Shown here in pieces: positions 21,908 to 32,707 of a stretch of DNA of 64,000 nt. The notes beneath the pieces are model-generated. The model was not told the origin of the DNA and made no database searches. It worked only from the letters and a program-made list of their open reading frames with translations. Location of the stretch: the NCBI GenBank assembly GCA_023897205.1, contig JAHWDD010000007.1:2790001-2854000 (forward strand). Direction: 5' to 3'. The stretch comes from Exophiala sp. HKRS030. Its lineage: Eukaryota; Ascomycota; Eurotiomycetes; Chaetothyriales; Herpotrichiellaceae. The stretch's first letter is position 1. Each line of letters begins with the position of its first letter. Made by a program: the position numbers and the translations under genes.

Positions 21908-24080
21908 ATGGCGACGTTGGTCGTTCAACATCAACCCGCCATACAACAATCCACCACGCCGCCACCCCACGGTCCGACCATTTCCCTCAATAGACCATCC
22001 ACACCTGTACCCAACAAACATCTTCCTTACTGTCCTCCTGGACCTGTACCGTCACAATCGCAGATCACCCCACCCAATTCTCCTCCTCTACACAAGGTTA
22101 CACACAAGTCAACCTCACTTCTTTACCCCCCTTCACCCTATCAGAAGTTGTGCAACTCGCCCCCGATTTACGGTCTGGCTGCAAAAGATCTCGCCCAAGC
22201 TCTCGATCACTACTCGTCTCAACCTCTCCCCAGCCCCAGCGCCGTCTTTCCCTGGCTACATGGTCTCCATCCAGATAACCACATCCAGTTGGCTTTCTTT
22301 GTCAACAGAAGAAAATCACTGCGCAAGATCCCAAAATGCCTACGCGCCATCACAATCATCAAGGCCGGCGGCGACTTGAGCCGCTCCCGCATAAAGGGTG
22401 CTGTTGCTCCAGACGAGATACTCAACCTATCCGAGAGTAATGGCAAAGGTTTCTTGGATTGTGACCCCAAGAAGGCTTCTCCGTGCGTAACTTTCACATT
22501 CAAGCCGCCAAAATGGCTCTTGTCTCGGATATAGTCATCTATGGTGACGAGAATACCGATCATCGCATCATCAAGTCGGTCGCCGAAAGAACTGCCGCCG
22601 TTCAGAAGAAATGGCGCAGGGATCTGGAAAGCATCGGCCAATGTCCCGAAACTTTCAATACCTTTGTTCTAATGCAGACTTTTGAGGAATTTGAGCAAGA
22701 TCACCCGGAATTTGTTGCCATCAATTCCAAGGGGAAATGTACCGAGCATACTCTCGATTTCCTACAGCAGGAAAGACGAGAGATGTGTGCCATGTCTAAA
22801 GCCTCCCAAATAAGCCAAGGTTTCTTTCAAGGACCGTCCCCTGGCCCGCATACTGTCCCAGCTTCTACCTCAGATGATCCATATTACGACCTGTATGTTG
22901 AGGCCAGCGACCATGCTTCGCTACCAGACGACAGGTTACTTGCGGCCAAGTTTAAGCAATTAGAGGATCGTGACGATGACGAACCAGTTCATGTGTCATT
23001 CCCAAGCTCTGGTAGCATCCTACCGCCATCTTGGTCCCAGAGCGAGGTTGATGGCATAATGCGAATGTGCCGTTGGCTATACAAGGTCACGCATCAGGTC
23101 AAACCAGGGCGCGGGGCTAAAGATGAGGATGGAGACATTCAAATGAATGATTTATCACCCTCTCGCCGTGTTCTACTCCACTGCGCCGATGGTTATACAG
23201 AGACGTCTATGCTCGCTGTGGCGTATTTCATGTATGCCGAAGGCGTCACGGTACATGATGCATGGATTCGACTACACTGCGAAAAGAAGAGGAATTTCTT
23301 CGCATACCCTTCGGACGTTGCTTTACTGAACGCTATTCAAGACCGTATCTTGAGGGAAAGCCCCAAGTCGCCGGGGAATAAGATCTCGCTACAACAAGTG
23401 CCCGCATGGCTTTCGAAACTAGACGGCAGTTTGCCAAGCAGGATACTACCCTACATGTATTTGGGCAATCTCACACATGCAAACAACCCCGAAATGCTGA
23501 GACTCCTTGGAATTCGACGCATTCTCAGCGTCGGCGAGCCTGTGTCCTGGACTGAGGATGAACTCAAATCCTGGGGTCGGGAAAACGTGATGATGGTTGA
23601 TAGGGTTCAGGACAATGGCATCGATGAATTGACATGTGAAATGGAGCGATGTCTTGAATTCATAAGTAAGTAAAACAGCCATGATACTGACTGTTCTGGG
23701 CCTAATCGCACACCTTTAGGGAGGGGCAAATCGGACGGCACTGCCACCTTGGTACACTGTCGGGTCGGCGTCAGTCGATCCGCCACCATCTGCATTGCAG
23801 AGGTCATGGCGAGTCAAGGATTGAGTTTCCCTCGAGCATAGTGAGTTGTGTTCCGTTGACAAACATTGCCGATTAGGGGGCTAATATCCTTCCCAGCTGC
23901 TTCGTCCGAGCCCGTCGCCTTAATGTCATAATTCAACCTCATCTGAGATTCGTATATGAACTAATGAAATGGGACGAACGACAGCAAATGCTTCGCGGCG
24001 AAAGATTACGAAGAGAGCTTGATTGGGCTGTCGTAGCACGAGAGATTGCTGCTATGAATCGTCCTTACGCACGAACATGA
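21908..24080 (+). CDS. PPS1: dual-specificity protein phosphatase Pps1, three exons, one apparent 1-base deletion
   Basis: Protein Tyr/Ser/Thr phosphatase of the fungal Pps1 family, linked in yeast to S phase. Exons: 21908-23665, 23720-23840 and 23897-24080; introns of 54 and 56 bp (GTAAGT...TAG and GTGAGT...CAG). The opening frame (MATLVVQHQP to SESNGKGFLDCDP) breaks at the C4 run 22465-22468. The next frame resumes as EGFSVRNFHIQAAKMALVSDIVIYGD. The corrected length is 687 residues. There are two phosphatase-like domains. The first has LLHCADGYTETS (Cys near residue 425), where the P-loop Arg is replaced by Glu, so it is probably inactive. The second has the full signature VHCRVGVSRSAT (Cys near residue 600), preceded by YLGNLTHA and followed by NVIIQPHLRFVYELMKWDE. 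The Pro/Ser-rich first 80 residues look disordered. Confidence 0.9.
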
Positions 24081-25734
24081 GGGAATTAACATGTGGGAGG
24101 CCAGTCCACGTAAGACGCAGCATGGGATCAAGGTTTGGCCCATACCTCGTTGCGCTCTAGCAAAGCCATTGGCACCCGAGTCTCCTGCTTCAAGCCTACA
24201 TCAAAGCTTGAGACGAAGTTCATTGACGGAGAAATCAGGACGTGAAAAAACGAGATTGACGATGAAACGACGAGATGTGATCTATGAAAGAGGTATGACA
24301 GCAAATAAGGTTTTGGAGGTCCGGCGAGACTGTGTATGAAATGATGATACGATAGGTCTAATGATCTGGTAAGATCATTGGTCAGCTGCGCTGACAGTGT
24401 TATGGTATACGGAACCGGAAGAAATGATATTGGGTTAGGGTAGGAGGGCCTGGGGTTGCTTTGGTGAGACGATGTCACCAAAGAGTCGTCCAGGTGCCGC
24501 AAGGGCCGGAATCAGCCCTGAAACCAAGGCTCGGCGCTGGTCGAGTCATCTCTGCCTGTGGTCGACTGCGTCAAATACCGGACATCTGCTGAGTTTGGCG
24601 CTCCCCTAGGTGACATTCTGTCTTGTCATTTCATCGGGAGGTCAAGCTTGGTAGGCGTCGTCCATTGGAGTTGATGGTCACTTACTAAGCTGAAAAGGAT
24701 ATGGAATCATCACAACGACGTGGGAGGAAACGGGTTGGGGAAACATGTCCACACCTCTATACAATCGGATGATGGACTACAGAACTTACTGGGCGGTCAT
24801 ATATTTGGCGGTTATTTTGTCGTTTACATCTGTACTTATCTTTGTCGATACAGTACTCATATACTGTTTTGTGTTTTCTCTTGCGAGCAAGAGTGAATGA
24901 GTTGCTCCATTTCGGCTTTCATATACATACATATGTCAACCATTTTCCAATAATCTTTCCTCTTGGATCTTGATGACCTTGGCGAAAACCTGCTCGCATA
25001 TTGGTTTGACCACCTGCTCGTCTTTCGCCCTAGACGAGGAATCGTGCAGTTGTGCCTAGACATGGACGTTTTGAATTATTATTTACGGACGGACGCGGAG
25101 ATTCACACGCTCATCCTCAGCGCCTTTGACATGTTCAGATCAGCGGTAAGGCGTCCACCAAGACTGCGCTTTCTCCAGCCCGAACGCCAGACCTCATGAT
25201 CAACCATTGCCAACCTGCAGTACCACGTGGAGACATCTGGACAGGACAGGCGGCTAAGCCAGAGCCGGGTCGTGGACGAGTGGATGGCTTGGCCATTCAA
25301 TATGTCTCAGCGACGAGGAAATTCAAATATTATGTATCATGTATATATTATTATTGTTTCATGTGTTTTTGGATAATTTTTATATTATCTATTCATGCTC
25401 GTCTTCTCGGATGTATTCTCAACAGTGCGATCTATCCAGTGGCCCGTCTCGTCAAATTATTCACTTTGTCTACCATGCAACTCGCTGACGGTTTGTCATC
25501 ACAGTCATGCCTCTCGCGCATGGGGATTTGGTATATTTTAACTCCACTTGCAAGAATCCACGCCGTTCGGCTGTCAAGTCCCTCCATTCCGAGAACGCCG
25601 TTGTCGGGCTGGCTATGCCTTGGCAGTAGCAGTGGCACGGTGGAGGAAGAGCAATTGAAATTAACTCAATTGTTTGTTGTTCTTGTGGTTTCTTTTGTGC
25701 GGTCCTCCCTCTTCAAGAGGTGGGTGTTGTGGAA
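24081..25734. other. intergenic between PPS1 and TYW4 (convergent)
   Basis: 1.65 kb of 3' flank on both sides. I see no supported gene, RNA or repeat. The stretch 25310-25420 is AT-rich (TATTATGTATCATGTATATATTATTATTG) and may include transcript-end signals. Confidence 0.5.
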
Positions 25735-28700
25735 TCACAGTTGCTCGGCGCGCTCGCGCAGCTCCTCGGCTAGTCGTTCGAGGTAGGCTTTTGTGATGGA
25801 CTTGGGGATGTCGGCACATAGAATTGCTTCGTCAGCGCGGATCGAGCGTTGATTGCTCGAGGAGGCGGTGGCGGCGGTGGTACTTGCTTCTCCTTCTTGT
25901 GGCTGTTCTGGTTCGGTGGGTGTGTCGATGGGTTGTTTTTTATTGTTGCTGTTATTGGAGCTGCTGCTGATGTTGGCCTTGGCGGTGAAGCGGCGGATGA
26001 TCTTGTCCAAGTCGCGTCTGCCGTCTTCATAGGCCGCGAGGTCGCGATTGCCGTACACGTCGCGGCCGGCTTGATACCTGGATTGTGCGAGACTACGGAA
26101 GAAGATGTTGACGGAGATGTTGACGTGAGAATTTGCAGGGTCGTCATTTGAAGGACTCGTGGCGGAGGCGGAGCTGGTGCGCGCCTGAATCGGCAAAGGC
26201 GTTGCGCAGTGTGCCCATAGTGGAGGAATATATAAGGCCTCGCCAGGGCGGAGGATCGCTGTGTGTGGATGAGTGTTTGGAATTGGTTTCAACTGGTCTT
26301 CTTCCCGCTCCGGGTGGCTTGTGGTCTCTAGGACGTCGATCGTCGAGGTTGTGGATCCGGATGGGAAGCAGAGGTGTTTTATGTCTTCTGGCGGGAATAG
26401 GATGAGTTTTCGTGTTCCACGGATCTGGAATAACACGTTGGCCATTACGTCGTAGTGCAGCCACATGTTGACGTTGGCGCTGATACGGATGATGCTGCTG
26501 TGTTTATGGCGTTCAATAAAGCTTAATGATGGGTCAAGGTGGAAGTCTGGAGATATGGAAGGCCAGTCAGTAGTGAGGTCAGCTGGCGTTTGAACTGCAT
26601 TTGTGCTCGAGGTCGAGCGGAGGTAAAGGTGAGAGTTGATATCTTTTTCACATTGAGTCAGGAAGTCATGAAACAACATTGTTGTGTAAGTAAAGTCTTT
26701 GCGTTGAAAACTCATCGTTCGGCTGGTCGCAGAATGGACAACAACGCTCTGTGAGGGAGATGTCTTCGACTGGAGATAGGATGGTGTCCAGAGTGATACA
26801 CAGGGGCCGATCTTGAGACCGGTGAGAAGTCGTGGTTTCCCTTCGTTGATGACAGTGTCGAAGTCATGATCTGTGGGTTGACGGGTGCATTTGATCATGA
26901 CAGGGATTTGTATGGTCGCTTCTTTCTGGTCGTGTTGCGGCGTCTTTGTCGTTTGTGGAACAAGAGCCCAGTGTGAACCCATTCCAGCTTCGCGATCGTA
27001 CAATAACCAGGAACCGGGATTCCAGTAGGCCCCAAAACTAAAGCATATGGCACCTCCACCAGCAACCAGTGTCGTCTCCTTGAGAGTCCTGTGTGAACAG
27101 TGCCCAACGAGGAAAGGACGGGGAACATGTGGTTCCATCTTCGGTAAAACGCAAGCAACTCTCAATTGCATTTCTTTCTCGAACTCACCAAAGGCCGAGA
27201 AACTCCCCAGGATGGACAATATCTCATAGTCCTTGGGAATGCAGCCCTGTTTTGCTACTCCTCCAATGACAAGAAGTTCATTTCTGATCACACTGTATGA
27301 GGCACCTAGCCGAGCGAGCCAAGGAAATATGCCTGCGGATGTGTCTAAAGCCGAAGAAGTTTTGAACGTAATTCCAGCGACAACATTGTCCCTAATGATC
27401 AGTCTCCAACGCCATAGGCCTTGACAAATGACGCCGTCATGTCTCATACCTCCAAAAAGTAGACCATGGTTATAGCCAAGCCTGACAAAGCTTGCCCCAA
27501 ATCGTGGCATTGGGTCACTTCGAAGGGATTGCAACGTTTGCCACCCATTCTTTGCGTCCCATAGGAGCACCTCAATCGCCACCTTGGTCGCCGATGTCTT
27601 GCCCCAAAGACAACGACGCCATATTGGTTGTCAGGTAATACGACTGCAGCAGCTCTGTGCCGGAATCGTGGTTCTGGTAAATCCTGGATGCGTTCCCACT
27701 TTGAGCCAGTCTGCAGCCAGCAATCCTTCATTGGAGCAGATGGAGAAGCACGCCCTCCAACGAGGATATTCTGCCCATTACCCAGAGACGTGATCGTATG
27801 ACATGATCTAGCGCCTATGTCCTGTGGAGGTAATGCCGGTGGCTTCATGCTGTTGTCGGCTGGGGCATAGACGGTCGTTGTTGACAGTCTGCTCTGCAGA
27901 CCTATACCGCCGAAAACACCGATAGCATCTTCGCCTGGAATGGGAAAGGCGGAAGCATGATGAGTCCTACCTTCTCGTTCTGGATTCTGTGAGTATTTAT
28001 AGGCGAACCATTGCGTCTGCCCTCTGTATGGAGAAACGGTTCGAGTAGAGAGATCAGAGGCGAAGCTATCGACCGAGGCTCGCCTGGATTTGGGCTGTTC
28101 AGGTATCAATGGTTCGGGTCCCGTCTGTGCTACAACAAGACAGTAGTGGGAGGCGAACAAGGCAAATTCTTCCCTGAGCGTTGTTAAGGCTTGCACGAAT
28201 GCGATATCCATGAAGGAGGACATACCATTCGTCAAAAGGTTCAACTTCATCCAATGACATTCTCTGCGAAGGAGACAAGAAACGTGGATCACTCCACAAC
28301 TCCCATAGGTTCTGGAACTCGACCTGAGGAAAGCCCGCATCTTGGAAGCGTAGTATTTGCGTATGGCAACCTGGATATGTCAAGACAGTGCGTAAGGGTG
28401 TTCCAAGTTTGGCGAAATGTTTGAGCATCGTCGCGGTGAAAGGGTTGTCCGGTCTATCAGGCGACTGCTGTTCCAGCAAGCAGAAGGTGACGTCTGACAA
28501 ATTTTTAGAAATTAATTTGAGCTAGACTTGGAGGACGTACCAGGGGATAGTCTAGAAGTCCAGGATATTAAAGCATCAGAATCGTCAACAGACATATATG
28601 TTATGCTCACTTCTGCAACACAAAGAACAAGACACTGCTCTATGTCGATGACGGACTTGAGTAGCCTCTCAAAGCGTTTCAGATTCCGAAGATCACAGCC

Positions 28701-29326
28701 GAGTGCAGTATACTCATCGCTATCGAGCAGTAAACCATTTTCGGTTGGCGTGATGGGGTTTGTGAGTAAATCCTTCATCTTCGGGGTTTGAAGAATCATT
28801 TGACGCTTGGTGATCATAAGTTCTTCGAAGTCAACATCGATGAATTTTGTCCCGTGACAAGCTTCGCGATCCTGACTGAGCCATTGAAAGGGAATTGGAT
28901 CACTGAGATCAAGTTAGACCGACCGAATCGAGTCATACCATATTTCTGTTCCTTACTCACTATCCACAGCCGAGATTGATGACAACTTTCCTCTGTTCGG
29001 AAGGCCTTTCGAGAAATTGTCGGATAACCCAATCGATTGCTCTCATGCGAAGCCAATACCCACGATTGATGGTCGGGGCTCTTCGCTGAGGCTTCCTGAC
29101 AAAGTATCTATAGAAGTGAGGTTGAGGCAGGTAGAGTTTCTCAACACTTCGTTTCGAGACAATACTGCTATTGTTTGTCTGGAAATTTCAATCAGATGGT
29201 CCTGCATGTAGATAAAAAGACGTTCAAACTTACCCCCATAACAAGGCCGGCATTCTTTTCCATGGCCATGTCATCGTCCACGGTTGGTGGTGGCATGGGT
29301 ATAGCCTGAGCTAGTGGGGACGTCAT
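25735..29326 (-). CDS. PPM2: tRNA wybutosine-synthesizing protein 4 (LCMT + kelch + JmjC fusion), five exons, one apparent 1-base deletion
   Basis: Performs the last steps of wybutosine formation at G37 of tRNA-Phe (methylation and methoxycarbonylation). Exons on the minus strand: 29326-29234, 29178-28961, 28902-28541, 28493-28226 and 28173-25735, all with GT..AG introns and consistent phases. The N-terminal leucine-carboxyl-methyltransferase-like domain has GTNNSSIVSKRSVEKLYL and the SAM motif VVINLGCGYDP (about residues 97-107). Kelch repeats follow (GGIGLQSRLSTTTVY, RSCHTITSLGNGQNILVGGR, PRFGASFVRLGYNHGLLFGG). The C-terminal JmjC/cupin domain has the HxD iron pair in MWLHYDVMANVLFQI (about residue 883) and the distal His in YIPPLWAHCATP (about residue 968). 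Frames switch at the plus-strand C4 run 27602-27605 (VVVFGG|KTSATKVAIEVLLWD). The corrected length is 1126 residues. TAP42 is divergent, 516 bp away. Confidence 0.92.
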
Positions 29327-29842
29327 GATGCTGGCCGCTTGAGGTTTCACCAAACATTGGAAAAGGTGTAGAGAGCCTCAGGCAGGTTCGAAGGAGACCA
29401 TCTTATTGTCCAACTGTTGCAAAAATGAGTCAGAGAATCTGGGGTTTTGATGTGTCGAATATGTACTAGTAGAAAGTAGATGTTTTGTCCAGATTCCAGG
29501 CGAGAAGTCAAGCCGAAGAAACCTTGTTAAAAAAGGCTTGGCTTTGCTGTCTACCGATTGGCTGCCACAGGTCCAAGCACCATCCGCTTACCAACTGGCA
29601 TGGAGAAGAAGAATCTGACTAACTAACGGCAAGGCTCTCCTGTTCACTGTGAGGTGGATCGAAGTTTCCAGTGAAAAGGTCAAGGACGGGTGTCGCCACC
29701 ATTGAATTCGAAATTGGATATTCACATCGATCGGTCGACGTACTCTCTTGTTTGCTCAACTTCAAAATCTTCCTACTCAAACAGTAAAAGAGGTTATTCA
29801 CATCTCTGTCAGATCCAATTGAGACACACTTCGTATCGCATC
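29327..29842. promoter_or_regulatory. bidirectional promoter of TYW4 and TAP42
   Basis: 516 bp between two divergent start codons; it must carry both promoters. No ORF or repeat is evident, and no individual site could be assigned with confidence. Confidence 0.45.
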
Positions 29843-31004
29843 ATGGACAGCCCTGAGCCATCATTGAAAGAACTGTTTAATAAATCCAAAGAGCAACAGG
29901 ATGATCTGGAAGCCCTAGATCCACAGAGTGCTGAGTTCAAGCGGACTTTGCAATCGATCAATGATACTCTCGAGAAATGTCAACAATTAATCCAACAACT
30001 TTCGATTTTCAGCACAAATGAGGAAGTTGAGGACATCTCTACACAGGATCTCCAGTACGATCGGAGAATGCTATCGTTGGTAGTGACTCACTGACCAAGT
30101 CGTCTAGATATCTCACAGTTGACTACTCACTCGCCGAGGTGAAGACAAGATCATATGGGGGCGACAGGCACACATCCTTGCAACGTTCAGCAGATCTTCT
30201 CGAGAGGTTCCTGACGAGGCTTGACAATTACCGTCTACTCGGAGCGGGTGAACATGAGCTCTACGAACGCTATCTTGAACAGCGGTCCAATTTTAGACTC
30301 ACTTCTACCAATAACCCCGATGAAAAGCGCAACATCAAAATCCGAAGACATCGCGAAGAAAAGGATTTGAAGGAAAAACTTGAGGTGAGCACAGTAGTTT
30401 GACTGTTATTCGGGTATCTACTAACGGGTGGAAAGTATCTGAGAACCAAGTCCCGCCAACTAAACGTCGACGATGAAGTTGTACGAAATCTGTATCTTGC
30501 AGAAATCCGGCTCGATATCAACAGAGCATTCTCTTCACTAGAAATGATCTCCCTGGAGCTCGAGATCTTGTCGCAGATCCAACGTGCTGACCCCATTCGA
30601 GCAGCTTCTCCTCCAGATTCAAGGGCTCCCGCTAGAACGAATGGATACACTGATCGACTTGAGGGTCCGACATCCCTCGCGGGATTGGGCCGGAGGGCGG
30701 TCCACTACTGAGCTCAAGTGGCAAACCTCTACAACCCTTTACCCTTACTGACAAGCGGACTCAGCTCCGCCAAGGTGTCTTCCGACCTAGTCACAATCTC
30801 CCGACCATGAGCATAGATGAATACCTGGAGGAGGAGCGAAAGCGAGGCGGTATCATCGAGGGTGGCAACACTGATGGCGAAAAGCCCGAGCCTGATGAAG
30901 ATAATATGGCCGAAGTCGATGCTGCAACAATGAAAGCTCGTGAATGGGATGAATTCGTTGAAGCTAACCCGAAGGGTGCGGGTAATACCTTGAATAGGGG
31001 ATAG
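29843..31004 (+). CDS. TAP42: PP2A-associated protein Tap42 (alpha4/IGBP1 family), three exons, one apparent 1-base deletion
   Basis: Binds PP2A-type catalytic subunits and links them to TORC1 signalling. Exons: 29843-30054, 30108-30384 and 30436-31004. The first junction joins DISTQDLQ to YLTVDYSLAEVK through donor GTACGA. The helical TPR-like N-terminal domain includes LLERFLTRLDNYRLLGAGEHELYERY and IKIRRHREEKDLKEKLE, then YLRTKSRQLNVDDEVVRNLYLAEIRL and MISLELEIL. The conserved C-terminal tail FTLTDKRTQLRQGVFRPSHNLPTMSIDEYLEEERKRGGI lies in another frame, so one base is missing between about 30681 and 30700 (G-rich). The corrected length is 352 residues. The end VDAATMKAREWDEFVEANPKGAGNT is typical of the family. 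HEM3 converges 81 bp downstream. Confidence 0.92.
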
Positions 31005-31085
31005 ACATACAAACTTTTCTGGTGCATTATGGTGTGTCTTTATCGCTCTCGGGTTCAGGCCCTGCTGGCTTACGGTGCGATGCGA

Positions 31086-32204
31086 TCATTTATCCTCTAA
31101 ATCAATCGCTGTGGTTGGCTGTTTCGCCTTGATCTCTGCCAGGATTTTGTCGGCTCCCTTGGAAAGTAACTCCGAGGCTGCATTGATTCCAAAGGTCTCG
31201 GCTTCAGCTTTTGTTTTGACTTCCTCCGTTAAATCGATTTCGACACTCTGCCTTCCGTCAACGCTGACCACTATCGCTTGCAGGCGAAGAAGCGTCTTTC
31301 CTGTGCCATCGTCGATGAATGAAGTTTCAACACCGAGTGGGCACTGCAACCACCCTCGATCGTTCTCAGCAAGCTCCGTTCTGTAGCCGTAGCTAAGTGA
31401 GTCTTCAGGTGGTCTACTGACTGCAGAGATCTCTGTATTCGGTCATCTTTAGATCTGTTCTCGACGCCGATGGCACCTTGTCCAACTGCATGGAGCATGC
31501 CTCCGTTATTGGAGTCAAGATACTGAGTGATGCGGTCGCCGAGATCCAGACGGAGCAGTCCAGCTGCTGCCAGAATTAAGGCATCGAAGCCGCTGTCATC
31601 CGCGTCGAGTTTTGCAAGCCGTGTGCCAACATTGCCTCTCACGTCGCGGACTTTTAGATGCGGATACCTCAGGGCGATTTGAGCAGTCCGACGGATGGAT
31701 GAAGTACCTATTACAGATCCAGCAGGAAGGTCCTGAATGTTGAGGGAAGGCCGGCCAGCCTTTATAACAAATGCGTCTCTGGGATCTTCACGAGGCAGGA
31801 CGGCCCCAATTTCACAGCCTGGCGGAAGTTGAGTAGGCACATCTATATCATAGTCAGTGAGCTCAGGCCCGGGATATGCCGGACAAACCACAACCTTTTA
31901 AAGAATGCACCAGAATATCCAATTGCCCTTCGAGCAGGAGAGTTTCCAGTTCATGAGTCCATAAATTTTTAACAGGCATGTCCTTGAACGGAGTGACCTT
32001 GTCAATATCTCCGGCGGCAGTATCCCGTGCTTTGATGGCATACACGTGTTCAGGCCAGGCTGTAGTTAGAGCCTTGACGACCAAATCTGTCTGCACCAGG
32101 GCCAATTTGGACTTTCTTGTGCCCACGTTGAATGTGGTCGCAGACGCTTGATCTTCAACATTTGAAGACGCATTGTCACCTGAAACTACCGCTATGGTAG
32201 CCAT
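31086..32204 (-). CDS. HEM3: porphobilinogen deaminase (hydroxymethylbilane synthase), two exons, one apparent 1-base deletion
   Basis: Cytosolic enzyme of heme biosynthesis that joins four porphobilinogens into hydroxymethylbilane. Exon 1 is 32204-31895, the intron is 52 bp (donor GTTGTG, acceptor TAG), and exon 2 is 31842-31086. Conserved segments: VGTRKSKLALVQTDLVVKAL, DIDKVTPFKDMPVKNLWTHELE, the intron-spanning VHSLKDVPTQLPPG, GTSSIRRTAQI, VRGNVGTRLAKLD and AAGLLRL. The cofactor-attachment loop EGGCSA (Cys near residue 269) is followed at once by a frame switch to PLGVETS at the plus-strand G3 run 31339-31341. With one base restored there are 355 residues, the family length. The frame break lies next to an essential residue of an essential enzyme, which supports a sequence error. 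Confidence 0.93.
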
Positions 32205-32707
32205 TCTAGCCGGAAGGGATCTTTGGGGAAGTTACTGGTTCCTGGACAGAATCGCAGAGTTTCGAGCCCAGATAATTATTTTGTTACTCCGAATTGAAAA
32301 CCCACATTGGCTCGCGGGACATCCGTCGCCGATATCGCGTGACAAGTTGGAAAAGCACTGGACGAAGTGGGTGATTTTGCACGTGTCGAACCACGTCGAA
32401 CCACGGCAAATGGTAAACTAATTCGGCGTACAAATCCTACGCCGGAGTATTAAGTAATAACCAGGACCTCGGCATCAGCAACTTATACTCATGGGTCAAG
32501 CCTGTCATTGCCGACCTATCTTCGCCGCCGCATCCAGCATCTTCTATGACTTGGCCATCATGATATGATGTGATGAACTGACGCATCAGTAATCCCAGAT
32601 CAGTCCGCATTCCCCGGACTTTCATAAACCCACTGCTTTGATCACCTCCACCCCCGACTCCTCACCTCTCTCATTCTCAACACGCATCCTTATCAGACTG
32701 TTCCAAC
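32205..32707. promoter_or_regulatory. bidirectional promoter of HEM3 and LON2
   Basis: 503 bp between divergent start codons. No ORF. A 9-bp GTCGAACCA direct repeat (TCGAACCACGTCGAACCACG) lies near 32386-32405. No transcription-factor site is assigned with confidence. Confidence 0.4.

Noticed and set aside
25196..25786. 196-codon plus-strand open frame near the TYW4 3' end
   Set aside because: Overlaps TYW4 antisense and AT-rich flank. It has Cys/Ser-rich composition and no start context or domain.
31086..32204. HEM3 as a pseudogene
   Set aside because: Only one base is missing, everything else is conserved, and loss of this enzyme would block heme synthesis. A sequence error is far more likely.
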